Origin: Chloroflexota bacterium
GTDB lineage: Bacteria; Chloroflexota; Dehalococcoidia; Lucifugimonadales; Lucifugimonadaceae
Length of the DNA stretch: 35,174 bases
Direction: 5' to 3'
Assembly (NCBI GenBank): GCA_002721615.1
Contig: PBKW01000007.1
Location: 1 to 35,174, forward strand
Shown: piece after piece, positions 16,051-24,442 of the stretch
Layout: each line of letters starts with the position of its first letter
How positions within the stretch are numbered: the first letter of the stretch is position 1
Notes under the pieces: generated by a model
Database searches by the model: none
Told to the model about the DNA's origin: nothing
The model's input: the letters and a program-made list of their open reading frames with translations, nothing else
Program-made: the position numbers and the translations under genes

Positions 16051-17169
16051 TTGACAAGTAAAACTAAAAATTCTTCAGTTCCATATGCTCCAGGTTGTAA
16101 TTCAAATTCTGATAATTCTATATTACAGGTCAGGAATTTGAGAAAATGGTTTAATGTTAAAAGTGCTTTTAGGTTTGCTGGTAGAGATTTATTTGGTACT
16201 ACTAGTTGGTTGAAAGCAGTAGATGATGTAAGTTTCGATATTGAATATGGTAAGACTTTTGGATTAGTAGGAGAATCTGGTTGTGGAAAAACTACCACAG
16301 GAAAATTAATATTGCAGTTGGAAAAATTATCTACAGATGGGTCTGTTGATGCTGGAAATATATTTTTTAAAGGTGAAGATTTGAAAAATCTTTCTGATGC
16401 AGGGAAAAAAGAATATCGTACTTCTATACAAGCTGTTTTTCAAGATCCTTGGTCATCTTTGAATCCTAGAATGAGAGTGAGAGATGTGATTGGCGAACCA
16501 TTGAAAATTGCAACAAAAATGACAAGATCTCAGATTAATTCCAGAGTTTCTGAAGTATTGGAAGAGGTAGGGCTCCATTCTTATCAATCAAATTTATTTC
16601 CTCATGAATTTTCTGGAGGACAGAGACAAAGAATTGGAATAGCTAGAGCTTTAGCATTGCAACCTGAGTTGATTATTTTAGATGAACCAGTTTCTGCTCT
16701 TGATGTTTCTATTCGTGCTCAAATAATGAATCTTCTAGTTGATCTTCAAAAAGAACATAATTTAGCTTATATACTTATAGCTCATAATTTAGCTACTGTA
16801 AGATATATGTGTCACCAAATGGCAGTAATGTATTTAGGTGTAATTCAAGAAATGGGAGATACTGAAGCTATATTTAATGATCCTATGCATATTTATACTA
16901 ATGCTTTAATATCTGCGGCATTACCTTCACATCCAGATATAGAAAGAGAAGAGATTATTCTTCCAGGTGAAGTAGTTTCTCCAATTGATCCTCCTAGTGG
17001 AGATGTTTTTATGACTCGTACACCTTTGGAAGTAGATGAAAAACATGAATATTTTTCTACTAGACCTAATTTGGTAGAAAAATCCAAAAATCATTGGGTT
17101 ATTGATACTCCATGGAGCTTAGCTACTAAGGAAAATAGAGTAAAAATGGCATCTTTAGAACTCGATTAA
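16051..17169 (+). CDS. Oligopeptide/dipeptide-type ABC ATPase, OppF/DppF group
   Basis: This 372-aa ATPase is the OppF-type partner of the preceding gene. It has Walker A GESGCGKTTTGKLIL, Q-loop AVFQDPWSSLNPRM, signature FSGGQRQRIGIARALALQ, Walker B LIILDEPVSALDVS and H-loop LIAHNLATV. The N-terminal insertion NVKSAFRFAGRDLFGTTSWL before KAVDDVSFDI is typical of OppF-like proteins. The C-terminal cysteine motif is again absent: GDVFMTRT stands where GCxFxxRC is usual. The start is TTG at 16051, well placed behind AGGAGG (16040-16045). Confidence 0.92.
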   Translation: MTSKTKNSSVPYAPGCNSNSDNSILQVRNLRKWFNVKSAFRFAGRDLFGTTSWLKAVDDVSFDIEYGKTFGLVGESGCGKTTTGKLILQLEKLSTDGSVDAGNIFFKGEDLKNLSDAGKKEYRTSIQAVFQDPWSSLNPRMRVRDVIGEPLKIATKMTRSQINSRVSEVLEEVGLHSYQSNLFPHEFSGGQRQRIGIARALALQPELIILDEPVSALDVSIRAQIMNLLVDLQKEHNLAYILIAHNLATVRYMCHQMAVMYLGVIQEMGDTEAIFNDPMHIYTNALISAALPSHPDIEREEIILPGEVVSPIDPPSGDVFMTRTPLEVDEKHEYFSTRPNLVEKSKNHWVIDTPWSLATKENRVKMASLELD

Positions 17170-17212
17170 TTTTCCAAATTATTATAGTTCCATAAAGATT
17201 AAGGAATAATAC

Positions 17213-18109
17213 TTGGAAATTCTTAAAGAAAATATTCACAATTTAGAAAATAAAATTGTAATTGTTACCGGATCGAATTGTGGAATAGGATTTGAGGCAG
17301 CAAAAATATTCGCAAATCAAGGCGCAAAAGTAGTTTTAGCTTGTAGAGATGATGAAAGAGGAAGAAATGCAGAAGAATTGATTGGAAATGGATCTAAGTA
17401 TATTAATCTAGATCTCACAAGTTTTAAGAACATAAATAATTTTTCAAAAATTATTAAATCCGAATTTGGTTCTATAGATATATTGTTGAATAATGCTGGG
17501 GTAATGTTTCCTCCATTTACTAAAACTGATGAAGGCCTTGAACTTACATTTGCAATAAATTACATTGGTTATTTCTATCTCACATTAAAACTTTTAGATT
17601 TAATCAAAAATGTGAAAAATTCTCGGATAGTAAATGTTTCAAGTATTGCTCATTATTCTGCTAAGGAAATAAATTTTGAAAATCTTAACTCAGAACAGAA
17701 TTATGATAAAGCATCGACATATAATTTGGTAAATCTATTGCGAGTAATGTTTACTATGGAACTTGAGAAGAAACTTCGAGAAAAAGAGATGGAAACAATT
17801 GCGGTTGCTTGTCATCCTGGAGTTGCTAAGACTAATTTAACTAGACATTTACCAGGATTTCTAAAGAAAGGGTTTTTACTAAACATTGTATTTTCGACAT
17901 TTTTCATGTCTGCTTATGAAGGAGCATTACCATTGGTAATAGCCGCTGCTGGTACTAATGTCAAAGGAGGAGATTTTGTAGGTATTGATAGTAAAAGGCA
18001 AATGAAGGGTTCCCCAAAGATCACTAAACCTAACGATCTTGTTTTTGATGATAATCTGAGAATTAAACTTTGGAATAATACACAGGAAATCACTGGTTTA
18101 TATTTTTAA
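17213..18109 (+). CDS. SDR-family protein, retinol dehydrogenase-like, lacking the active-site Lys
   Basis: The 298-aa protein has the short-chain dehydrogenase fold. The nucleotide motif is TGSNCGIG at residues 19-26, ACRDDERG follows strand 2, LLNNAGVMFPPF is the NNAG motif, and NVSSIAHYS supplies the active-site Ser near 143. It aligns well with retinol dehydrogenase-like SDRs up to YDKASTYNLVNLLRVMFTME. There the YxxxK motif reads Tyr170-N-L-V-Asn174, so the catalytic lysine is Asn. The protein may be inactive as an oxidoreductase, or bind NADP for another role. The start is TTG 17213 behind AAGGA. Its stop lies one base from the CCA end of the opposing tRNA-Gln. Confidence 0.88.
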   Translation: MEILKENIHNLENKIVIVTGSNCGIGFEAAKIFANQGAKVVLACRDDERGRNAEELIGNGSKYINLDLTSFKNINNFSKIIKSEFGSIDILLNNAGVMFPPFTKTDEGLELTFAINYIGYFYLTLKLLDLIKNVKNSRIVNVSSIAHYSAKEINFENLNSEQNYDKASTYNLVNLLRVMFTMELEKKLREKEMETIAVACHPGVAKTNLTRHLPGFLKKGFLLNIVFSTFFMSAYEGALPLVIAAAGTNVKGGDFVGIDSKRQMKGSPKITKPNDLVFDDNLRIKLWNNTQEITGLYF

Positions 18110-18183
18110 TGGTTCCCCAGCTTGGATTCGAACCAAGGTTCTAGGATTCAAAGTCCTATGTCCTACCACTAGACGACCGGGGA
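18110..18183 (-). tRNA. trnQ: tRNA-Gln (TTG anticodon)
   Basis: On the minus strand, TCCCCGG pairs with CTGGGGA (one G:T), followed by discriminator A and an encoded CCA. The anticodon stem-loop is TAGGACTTTGAATCCTA with TTG at 34-36. The T arm is TTGGTTCGAATCCAA. The 3' CCA (18110-18112) directly abuts the end of the SDR gene. Confidence 0.97.
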
Positions 18184-18280
18184 TAATGTTTTTATAAGTC
18201 TAAATATTGTATATATACTTAAAATCCTAGGCAATGATAATCTAACAATTAGTCTAGAACAATTATTTCAAATCAAAATC

Positions 18281-18430
18281 ATGAAAGAAAAAAAGTGGGA
18301 ACGAAGAGAAAGAAAAGAAAGAAAACAAAAAGACTTTGTTCCAGATAATCGAAAATCTATATCCTTAATTTCCAGGTTAGCTTTATTACCAGGTAAATTA
18401 AAAAAAATAAAACGAAAGAAACTAAGGTGA
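18281..18430 (+). CDS. Possible small, very basic protein
   Basis: A 49-codon frame (MKEKKWERRERKERKQKDF to KLKKIKRKKLR) lies between tRNA-Gln and the amidohydrolase gene. About half of its residues are Lys or Arg at both ends, with a short neutral middle (SISLISRLALLPG). Such composition suits a nucleic-acid or ribosome-binding peptide, but A-rich DNA also produces Lys/Arg-rich frames by chance. There is no visible Shine-Dalgarno. Treat it as tentative. Confidence 0.3.
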   Translation: MKEKKWERRERKERKQKDFVPDNRKSISLISRLALLPGKLKKIKRKKLR

Positions 18431-18439
18431 AAAATAGAA

Positions 18440-19618
18440 TTAATTATCAAATGAAACATCTGGAAATGGAGTAGAACTCCAGTCGTCTCTAGAAATTCCT
18501 TCTCTGTCCCAAACTATTTCTCCACCTTTAATTGTCATGAATGGATTAATTCTTTTATTTGTTTTGTAGATTCTGTTTCCTGATTGACCATTATCAGTTA
18601 AACCAAAGTCACCTTCAGTTATTTTTAAAATAGCTACATCTGCTACAGATCCTTCACTTAGATTACCAAGTTCAGGATGTCCAAGTTGTAAAGCAGGTAT
18701 TATAGTTGACTTTTTTATTGTGTCTTCTAGAGACATTCCAAGTGCTAACATTTTTGTCATACACTCTGGCATATTTGCATGACATTTTAGCAAGCTGGAT
18801 CTATGGTGATCAGTACTTATTGTGTCTGGTTGGAAACCTTGAGACATTGCAGGCTCAGCCATTCTAAAAGAAAAGCTACCAGCACCATGACCCAAGTCAA
18901 ACTTTATTCCTCTTTCTCTTGCTTTAATATATGACTCTCTAATTTTTCCATCTTTATTTAATATTGGTTTACCATATCCATAAACATGAGTAAGCACATC
19001 TCCCTTTTTCATATAATCGTTTAGCATTTGATCTATTGTTCGATTATGAATGGGATTTTGATCAATCATCATAAAAGTGTTAGACAAATCTGCAGCCTTT
19101 CTTCCTCTAGAAACAGCTTCCCAACTTGGAGCCATAAAATGAGCAACTTTTATCCCTACACACATGTCTCTTCTTTCCAGAATTTTTTCAGCTGTTTTTT
19201 CAGGATCCATATCTGATACATTTTGCTCATGATCTTCTATCATTCCTCCACCTACAATATTTAACAATGCAAACACTCTAGTAATACTGGTATTAATTAC
19301 TGTATCTTTGAATTCATCAAATGTTTTCCATCCTGATCCTCCTGCATCTAACATTGTGGTAGTACAGAATGGAAGACATAATTCATCTGGGTAAACTGAT
19401 GCTTGATAACCAAAACAATGTGCATGTAGATCTATTAAACCAGGTGTTATAAGTAAGCCAGACACATCTATGATTTTATTAGCTCTTTCAGAAGAAATGT
19501 TTTTTTCAACTAAACCTATTATTCCTCCAGAAATTCCTAAATCCATTGAAGAATTTATGCCATTAGCGGGATCTATTATATGTCCCCCTTTTAATATAAG
19601 ATCAAATTTGTTTACCAT
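18440..19618 (-). CDS. Amidohydrolase/deacetylase-type metallohydrolase
   Basis: The 392-aa protein belongs to the amidohydrolase superfamily, in the dihydroorotase-like and EF_0837-type deacetylase group. The metal ligands are visible in order: GLIDLHAHCFG (HxH), Lys in VGIKVAHFMAP (likely carboxylated bridging Lys), His in LTHVYGYG, His in DLGHGAGSFSF and Asp in ISTDHHRSS. The C-terminal strand set GNLSEGSVADVAILK is typical. Substrates in this group include cyclic amides and N-acyl amino acids; the one here is not predictable. It starts four bases after the stop of the upstream lipoprotein gene on the same strand, so they are probably co-transcribed. Confidence 0.88.
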   Translation of the reverse strand: MVNKFDLILKGGHIIDPANGINSSMDLGISGGIIGLVEKNISSERANKIIDVSGLLITPGLIDLHAHCFGYQASVYPDELCLPFCTTTMLDAGGSGWKTFDEFKDTVINTSITRVFALLNIVGGGMIEDHEQNVSDMDPEKTAEKILERRDMCVGIKVAHFMAPSWEAVSRGRKAADLSNTFMMIDQNPIHNRTIDQMLNDYMKKGDVLTHVYGYGKPILNKDGKIRESYIKARERGIKFDLGHGAGSFSFRMAEPAMSQGFQPDTISTDHHRSSLLKCHANMPECMTKMLALGMSLEDTIKKSTIIPALQLGHPELGNLSEGSVADVAILKITEGDFGLTDNGQSGNRIYKTNKRINPFMTIKGGEIVWDREGISRDDWSSTPFPDVSFDN

Positions 19619-19622
19619 TTTT

Positions 19623-20153
19623 CTATTCCATTTCGCTAACTAATTCATCACATACTTCTATTTGTACTTGGCAAAGCATAATCACGTTACCTACGACAGC
19701 ATATGCCCCATAACTTGATTTCGCAAAAGTTCCCGCACCTTTTACTGCTCCTCCTGCTTCAGATGGGACAGATATAGTTTTTTCGGCTACAGGAACACCA
19801 TGTTTCAATGCATCTTGATGATTCTTATAAAACCTTAACTCTATATCTTTTGGCCCCATGGTGCTTTTATAGAAACCTAGATGAACTTCTGTAGCTTCAG
19901 GTGTAATTCTTTCTCCAGTTTTTTTATCAACAGCATCTGCTTTAAGAGATTTAGGCTTTTTTAAACCAGCAGTTTCAAAATCTGTGATTGTATAAGATTT
20001 TTCGGGATAGCAAATTTTTGAAGTAATAATTTCATCATCATTTTTTGTAGATTCTTTACATGGGCTTGAGTTTTCTGAGTTTGTAGAACAACTTATTAAG
20101 AAAAAGGCAGATAAAATTGTTAAGAATGTAAAAACTTTTTTTATTAATAGCAT
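19623..20153 (-). CDS. Predicted lipoprotein of unknown function
   Basis: A basic start, a hydrophobic stretch and the lipobox FFLISC (Cys22) indicate signal peptidase II processing and lipid anchoring. The mature part of about 155 residues has a Ser/Asn/Glu-rich linker, then a domain with EVHLGFYKSTMGPKDIELRF and, near the end, SSYGAYAVVGNVIMLCQVQ plus another Cys, so one disulfide is possible. I do not recognise the family. AGGAG seven bases before the ATG supports the start. It lies between the zinc-finger gene and the amidohydrolase gene on one strand. Confidence 0.75.
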   Translation of the reverse strand: MLLIKKVFTFLTILSAFFLISCSTNSENSSPCKESTKNDDEIITSKICYPEKSYTITDFETAGLKKPKSLKADAVDKKTGERITPEATEVHLGFYKSTMGPKDIELRFYKNHQDALKHGVPVAEKTISVPSEAGGAVKGAGTFAKSSYGAYAVVGNVIMLCQVQIEVCDELVSEME

Positions 20154-20202
20154 TTTAATACTCCTACTAATAATTTATCACTGTGAGTTAAATTTTTCTA
20201 TT

Positions 20203-21132
20203 TTAATCTCCTAAAATTCTTTTTTCTGATTCTAGGTCCTCAAAGAACCCATGATCTGGATCATATTCTATTTCAGGTTGTCTTATTATTGATGCCATTT
20301 CTATATGTTCTTCAATGAATTCCTTTTCTTTTATAATAGGCTCATATGTTTTTGATGAAGTAATTTCGCTTATTTTTTTTGGCTTTTTTGATTTATTTGA
20401 TCGTTCTATAGATAGATTATGATATGCTCTATAAGATTTTGCTCTTGTTTGACAATTAGAACTACAATAGTTACGTTTATCTCTTGTAGTAGAATATAGT
20501 TTTTTGCATAGAAGATAAGAACAATTTTTTATATATTTTTTTGAGATTATTATATTTGCTAATTGAAACCAAATGGCTGCTTTTAAAGATGTTGGGTTAA
20601 TTGTTAAAACAAGACCTTTATTTGAGTTAGAAGATTCAATTTGATTAATACAAGGTTCATTTTGTAGATTTTTTTGAATTGTTTTGATCATCCATTCATG
20701 GATTCCGTCATCATTTTTTTGATTATTTTCTTCAAGTAAACTATAAATTCTATTTGAAATCAAAGAATTGTTAGAAGTATTATTTTTATCAATTAATTTG
20801 ATTATAGAAATGATATTTGCTGCAGTTTTAGCTTCATTTATGAATGGGTTTATAGAAATCTCTTCAAAAATATCTAAATTATGTAAATAAGAAAAATTAT
20901 TTAAAAATTCTTTTGTTTTTTCTATTAAAACTTTAGTATCTTTGGTTTCATCCCAATATAAGAAGCCAATTTCTGCAAATCTTAGAAATACATCTGGTGT
21001 TTCTAAGAGAGGTTTGTAAACTCTTCTTTGATTGGTATTTGAAATTTTTAAATTTCCATTTAGATGATTTTTTGAAAAAGATAAATTCACATCCCATTCA
21101 TCACCTCTAAAAATTTTATTATTATTATTCAT
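20203..21132 (-). CDS. Putative CGNR-like zinc-finger protein
   Basis: The 309-aa protein has an N-terminal helical part with no family I recognise. Near residue 204 comes a treble-clef type motif: NCSYLLCKKLYSTTRDKRN then YCSSNCQTRAKSYRAYHN. The ligands are C204, C209, C223 and C227. This matches the C-terminal zinc finger of CGNR/ABATE proteins, where CGNRAKxxxYR is usual; here it reads CQTRAKSYRAY. A 70-residue charged tail follows the finger. CGNR proteins are thought to be stress-related transcription regulators, so a regulatory role is possible. No clear Shine-Dalgarno precedes the ATG. It is the first gene of a three-gene minus-strand group. Confidence 0.65.
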   Translation of the reverse strand: MNNNNKIFRGDEWDVNLSFSKNHLNGNLKISNTNQRRVYKPLLETPDVFLRFAEIGFLYWDETKDTKVLIEKTKEFLNNFSYLHNLDIFEEISINPFINEAKTAANIISIIKLIDKNNTSNNSLISNRIYSLLEENNQKNDDGIHEWMIKTIQKNLQNEPCINQIESSNSNKGLVLTINPTSLKAAIWFQLANIIISKKYIKNCSYLLCKKLYSTTRDKRNYCSSNCQTRAKSYRAYHNLSIERSNKSKKPKKISEITSSKTYEPIIKEKEFIEEHIEMASIIRQPEIEYDPDHGFFEDLESEKRILGD

Positions 21133-21319
21133 GATTATTAATGTGTTTTTTTTAGCATATAATTTTTTATTACTATATTTCTATAAAAAAACAGTTAGAA
21201 AATAGTGAAATTAAATTTATATAGTAATAATTTGTAGATTTATTGAATATATTTTTTTATAGTTCAAAAATATCTTCTAGGGGTATAAAATGTTTTTTTA
21301 TCAAAGTTGTAAAAAATAA

Positions 21320-22507
21320 ATGTCATCATTAAATCAAATTCCTAGAAGAATAATATTAGGACCAGGGCCAAGTTCTGCTCATCCAAGAGTTCTAAAAGCA
21401 TTGTCATCTCCTGTAATGGGTTACTTGGATCCTGATTATTTTTCCATTATTGAAGAAGTAGAAGGTTTATTGAAAGATACTTTTAAAACATCTCAAAGAG
21501 CTTTCGCAATTGCTGGTTCTGGGTCTGCTGGAATGGAAGCAGGATTTTCTAGTTTACTTGAAGAAGGCGATAAGATTTTAATTTGTGAGAATGGACACTT
21601 TTGTGAACGAATGGTTCTAATGGCTAAAAGACTAAAGTTAAATGTATTGACTTTGAATGTTGAATGGGGGACAGCAATAGATCCAGTTCAAGTTAATGAA
21701 ATTTTAAAACAACATAATGATGTAAAAATGGTTTCATCTATACATGCTGAAACATCTACAGGAGTAATGAATCCTATTAAACAAATATCTGAGATATCTC
21801 ATCAAAATGGGGCTCTTTTTATGGTTGATTGTGTCACATCATTAGCTGGATCTGAATTCAGGTTTGATGATTGGGATATTGATTATGCATATAGTGGAAG
21901 CCAAAAATGTTTAGCTTCTCCTCCTGGTTTAAGTCCTGTAGCAATAAGTAATAGAGCTCTTTCTACAATTGAAAAAAGAAAAACTTTACCTAGTTCTTGG
22001 TATTTAGATCTTTCTCTTATTGCAGATTATTGGGGAATTGAACATAAAGCTCATCATACTGCACCAGTCAATATGATTTACGGTCTAAGGGAATCTTTAA
22101 AATTAGTTTTTGAAGAAGGATTGGAAGTTAGATGGAAAAGACACAAAAAATTAGCATCTGCACTAAAGAAGGGATTAATATCTATGGGTTTGAGTTTGCC
22201 TATAAACTCTAAAATAGCATTAGATCAATTAACAGTCATAGAAATTCCTGATGGAGTAAATGATGAAGAGTTTAGGTTAAATCTTCTAAGAAAGTATTTG
22301 ATTGAGATTGGAAGAGGTTTAGGAAGATTTCAAGGAAAAATATGGAGAGTGGGTTTAATGGGAGAATCATGTGTCCCTGCTAATGTTTTTGCCTTATTAC
22401 AAGCATTTGAAGAATTACTTTCTCAGACTGGACATGAATTTAAGAAAGGTGATTCGCTAGCAACAGCATCAAAGATATTGTCAGAAACATCTCCTTTACC
22501 TTATTAA
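21320..22507 (+). CDS. Class V PLP aminotransferase (alanine/serine-glyoxylate type)
   Basis: The 395-aa protein is a fold-type I class V aminotransferase. It has the N-terminal RRIILGPGPSSAHPRVLKAL, the cofactor region GSGSAGMEAGFSSLLEEGD, SSIHAETSTGVMNPI, MVDCVTSLAGSEF with the ring-stacking Asp, and the Schiff-base lysine at residue 196 in YSGSQKCLASPPGLSP. This combination is typical of alanine:glyoxylate, serine:glyoxylate and related aminotransferases, which act in glyoxylate or C2 metabolism. The precise amino donor cannot be read. It is followed four bases later by a glycosyltransferase gene, with no obvious functional link. Confidence 0.92.
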   Translation: MSSLNQIPRRIILGPGPSSAHPRVLKALSSPVMGYLDPDYFSIIEEVEGLLKDTFKTSQRAFAIAGSGSAGMEAGFSSLLEEGDKILICENGHFCERMVLMAKRLKLNVLTLNVEWGTAIDPVQVNEILKQHNDVKMVSSIHAETSTGVMNPIKQISEISHQNGALFMVDCVTSLAGSEFRFDDWDIDYAYSGSQKCLASPPGLSPVAISNRALSTIEKRKTLPSSWYLDLSLIADYWGIEHKAHHTAPVNMIYGLRESLKLVFEEGLEVRWKRHKKLASALKKGLISMGLSLPINSKIALDQLTVIEIPDGVNDEEFRLNLLRKYLIEIGRGLGRFQGKIWRVGLMGESCVPANVFALLQAFEELLSQTGHEFKKGDSLATASKILSETSPLPY

Positions 22508-22511
22508 GAGT

Positions 22512-23645
22512 ATGCATTTAGCTATTTTGATCCCATCATTTGAAAAAGGGGGAATAGAAAGATCTATAATTAGAATTTCTAAAGAGATGAATAGACTCGG
22601 TTGTAAGATTGATTTATTAGTGGTTCAAATCAATCCAGAAATGAAAGATTTAATTGATGGCCCAAGAATAATCTATTTGTCAAAGCCGAAGTTTTTAATT
22701 TTTTTTAAATTTTTGTTGCCAAGATTTATTTATTTTAATCTTGTGTCTTTTTGGGGCTTAATAAGATATTTGAAAAAAGAACAACCTGATTCTTTAATGA
22801 CTGCTAGAAATGCTCTTCTAGCAATTTTTGTAACTTTTTTTATTAAAATTAAAACCAAAATAGTTATTAGAGAACCTTTGCATATTACTTCAGTTTTAAA
22901 TAAACATTCTAGGTTCAAAAAAAGGTTACTTTCTTATTCTAAAAGTGTTGTATATAAGCATTCTGATAAGGTAATTGCTATTTCTGAAGGGGTCTCAAAA
23001 GATTTGATAGACAATTTTAATTTATCACCTCAAAAAGTGAGTAGAATTTATAATCCATCAGCAGATCCAGTTATAAAAGATCTCTCCAATGAAAACATTG
23101 ACCATCCTTGGTTTAAAAGAGATATGCCCATTATTATTGGTATTGGTCGTTTAACAGAGCAAAAAGATTTCTATACCTTGGTGGATTCTTTTTCATTGGT
23201 GACAAAAGAGAAAGAATGTAAATTGATTATTATTGGAGAAGGCCCAGAGAAAAATAAAATAGAAACTTTGATTTCTGAAAGATCTCTTGAAAAAGATGTT
23301 GATTTGATAGGATTTCAAAAAAATCCGTGGAAATATTTATCAAAATCAAATTTGTTTGTTTTATCTTCACTATGGGAAGGTTTTGGAAATGTAATTGTAG
23401 AATCAATGTATTTAGGCGTTCCTGTAATTTCTACTGATTGTCCTAGTGGCCCTAGAGAAATATTAAATAATGGAGATTTAGGCTCTTTAGTTCTTCCAGG
23501 CGATACTGAATCATTGGCAAAAAAAATTATTAAATTTTTAAATTCTCCTGACGAATTTATTGAAAAATCTTTAAGAGCTCAAAAAGAAAGTTCGAATTTT
23601 TTACCATCTCAGATTGCACAAGAATATATTAGAGAATTATTTTGA
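22512..23645 (+). CDS. GT4-family glycosyltransferase
   Basis: The 377-aa protein is a GT-B fold retaining glycosyltransferase. The N-terminal domain starts LAILIPSFEKGGIERSIIRI, with the GG(I/V)E motif for acceptor/phosphate binding. The C-terminal nucleotide-sugar domain has IGIGRLTEQKDFYTLVDSF, LIIIGEGPEKNKIE and the EX7E motif in SLWEGFGNVIVESMYLGVPV. Such enzymes build surface glycans or glycolipids. A nucleotide-sugar dehydrogenase is encoded nearby at 25640, which may supply a uronic acid donor, but the two genes are separated by opposite-strand lipoproteins. The stop abuts the stop of the opposing PKD lipoprotein with no gap. Confidence 0.9.
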   Translation: MHLAILIPSFEKGGIERSIIRISKEMNRLGCKIDLLVVQINPEMKDLIDGPRIIYLSKPKFLIFFKFLLPRFIYFNLVSFWGLIRYLKKEQPDSLMTARNALLAIFVTFFIKIKTKIVIREPLHITSVLNKHSRFKKRLLSYSKSVVYKHSDKVIAISEGVSKDLIDNFNLSPQKVSRIYNPSADPVIKDLSNENIDHPWFKRDMPIIIGIGRLTEQKDFYTLVDSFSLVTKEKECKLIIIGEGPEKNKIETLISERSLEKDVDLIGFQKNPWKYLSKSNLFVLSSLWEGFGNVIVESMYLGVPVISTDCPSGPREILNNGDLGSLVLPGDTESLAKKIIKFLNSPDEFIEKSLRAQKESSNFLPSQIAQEYIRELF

Positions 23646-24374
23646 CTAATTATCGTCATTAATAACATAATTTATTTCGTCAGATACACTTACGCCATGT
23701 TTATTAGTAACAATAAATCTCACTGGAAAAATCCCCGCTTTAGTATAGGTATGTTTCGCAGTAATGGAACCATCATCTTTTACAGATATATTTTTCATTG
23801 AAGTTCCGTCTCCCCAAAATATATCAACTGTTAATCCATCATCTTCTCTCGATGAAGAGGCAGTAGCATCATTAATAGTAATTTGTGTCCCAGATTGAGA
23901 TACTATTGTTGATCCTGTGTAAACAGTAATTATCGATGGAATTAATGTAGGTGTAGGGGTGAATGTAGGTGTAGGAGTGAATGTAGGAATAGGAGTAGGA
24001 GTACTTGTAGGTAATGGAGTTAAAGTAGGTGTTAAAGAAAGAATCTCATCTATTACTGAAATAGCTGTTGCTTTAATATTTGGAGTTTTAAGAGGTGATA
24101 TGATTTCAACTTTTTGAGGAGTTGGAAGTTTCGCAATTACGGTTTCTACTATGCTGTCAATGTTTACTGTAGCGATTATGGTTTTAGTTGTTTTGTTTTC
24201 TACGTCAGAGATTTCTTTTTCAATGATTTGAATTGTTGGAATAGGAATTTTTGTTGCTTCAATATTAGTTTCACTCTGGTTTGAGCAACTCAGTATGGAC
24301 ATAAATATACTAAAGAAAAAAATAAATTTTAATAATTCTTTGCGTTTATTTTTTTTTTGAAGTATTAAAGGCAT
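23646..24374 (-). CDS. Lipoprotein with Thr-Pro linker and PKD-like domain
   Basis: The N-terminus has a basic region, a hydrophobic core and the lipobox MSILSC (Cys30). The mature protein has a Thr/Ile/Lys-rich region, then an unbroken Thr-Pro linker (about residues 113-146, TPLPTSTPTPIPTFTPTPTF). The C-terminal domain of roughly 95 residues carries the PKD-type features VDIFWGDGT and HTYTKAGIFPVRFIVTNKHG. PKD domains are Ig-like modules of surface proteins that bind or space other domains. No catalytic domain is present, so it is probably a surface adhesin or spacer protein. It lies downstream of the four-cysteine lipoprotein on the same strand. Confidence 0.82.
   Translation of the reverse strand: MPLILQKKNKRKELLKFIFFFSIFMSILSCSNQSETNIEATKIPIPTIQIIEKEISDVENKTTKTIIATVNIDSIVETVIAKLPTPQKVEIISPLKTPNIKATAISVIDEILSLTPTLTPLPTSTPTPIPTFTPTPTFTPTPTLIPSIITVYTGSTIVSQSGTQITINDATASSSREDDGLTVDIFWGDGTSMKNISVKDDGSITAKHTYTKAGIFPVRFIVTNKHGVSVSDEINYVINDDN
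23941..24040. repeat. DNA repeat tract encoding the Thr-Pro linker
   Basis: On the plus strand, hexamer-like units related to GTAGGTGTAGGAGT recur through this stretch. They encode the (Thr-Pro)n linker of the PKD lipoprotein on the minus strand. Tracts of this type can gain or lose units by slippage and vary linker length. Confidence 0.75.
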
Positions 24375-24442
24375 TTTTTAGTTTTTATTTTCGTTTTAAA
24401 ATTTCTAAAACTAAAACCCCAAAAATATTTAGTTAGGCAATA

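Noticed and set aside
13356-18183. Two minus-strand tRNA genes flanking a block, suggesting a genomic island with attachment sites
   Set aside because: No integrase, no duplicated tRNA 3' end at the other boundary, and the genes between are metabolic with the same composition as the surroundings.
18268-18459. 63-aa minus-strand frame with FFSFMILI-type ends
   Set aside because: It overlaps the 3' end of the amidohydrolase in another frame and mirrors the A-rich basic ORF; no start signal or conserved motif.
23941-24040. Short direct repeats that could look like a CRISPR array
   Set aside because: Units are only a few bases, have no unique spacers and lie inside a gene, encoding a Thr-Pro linker.
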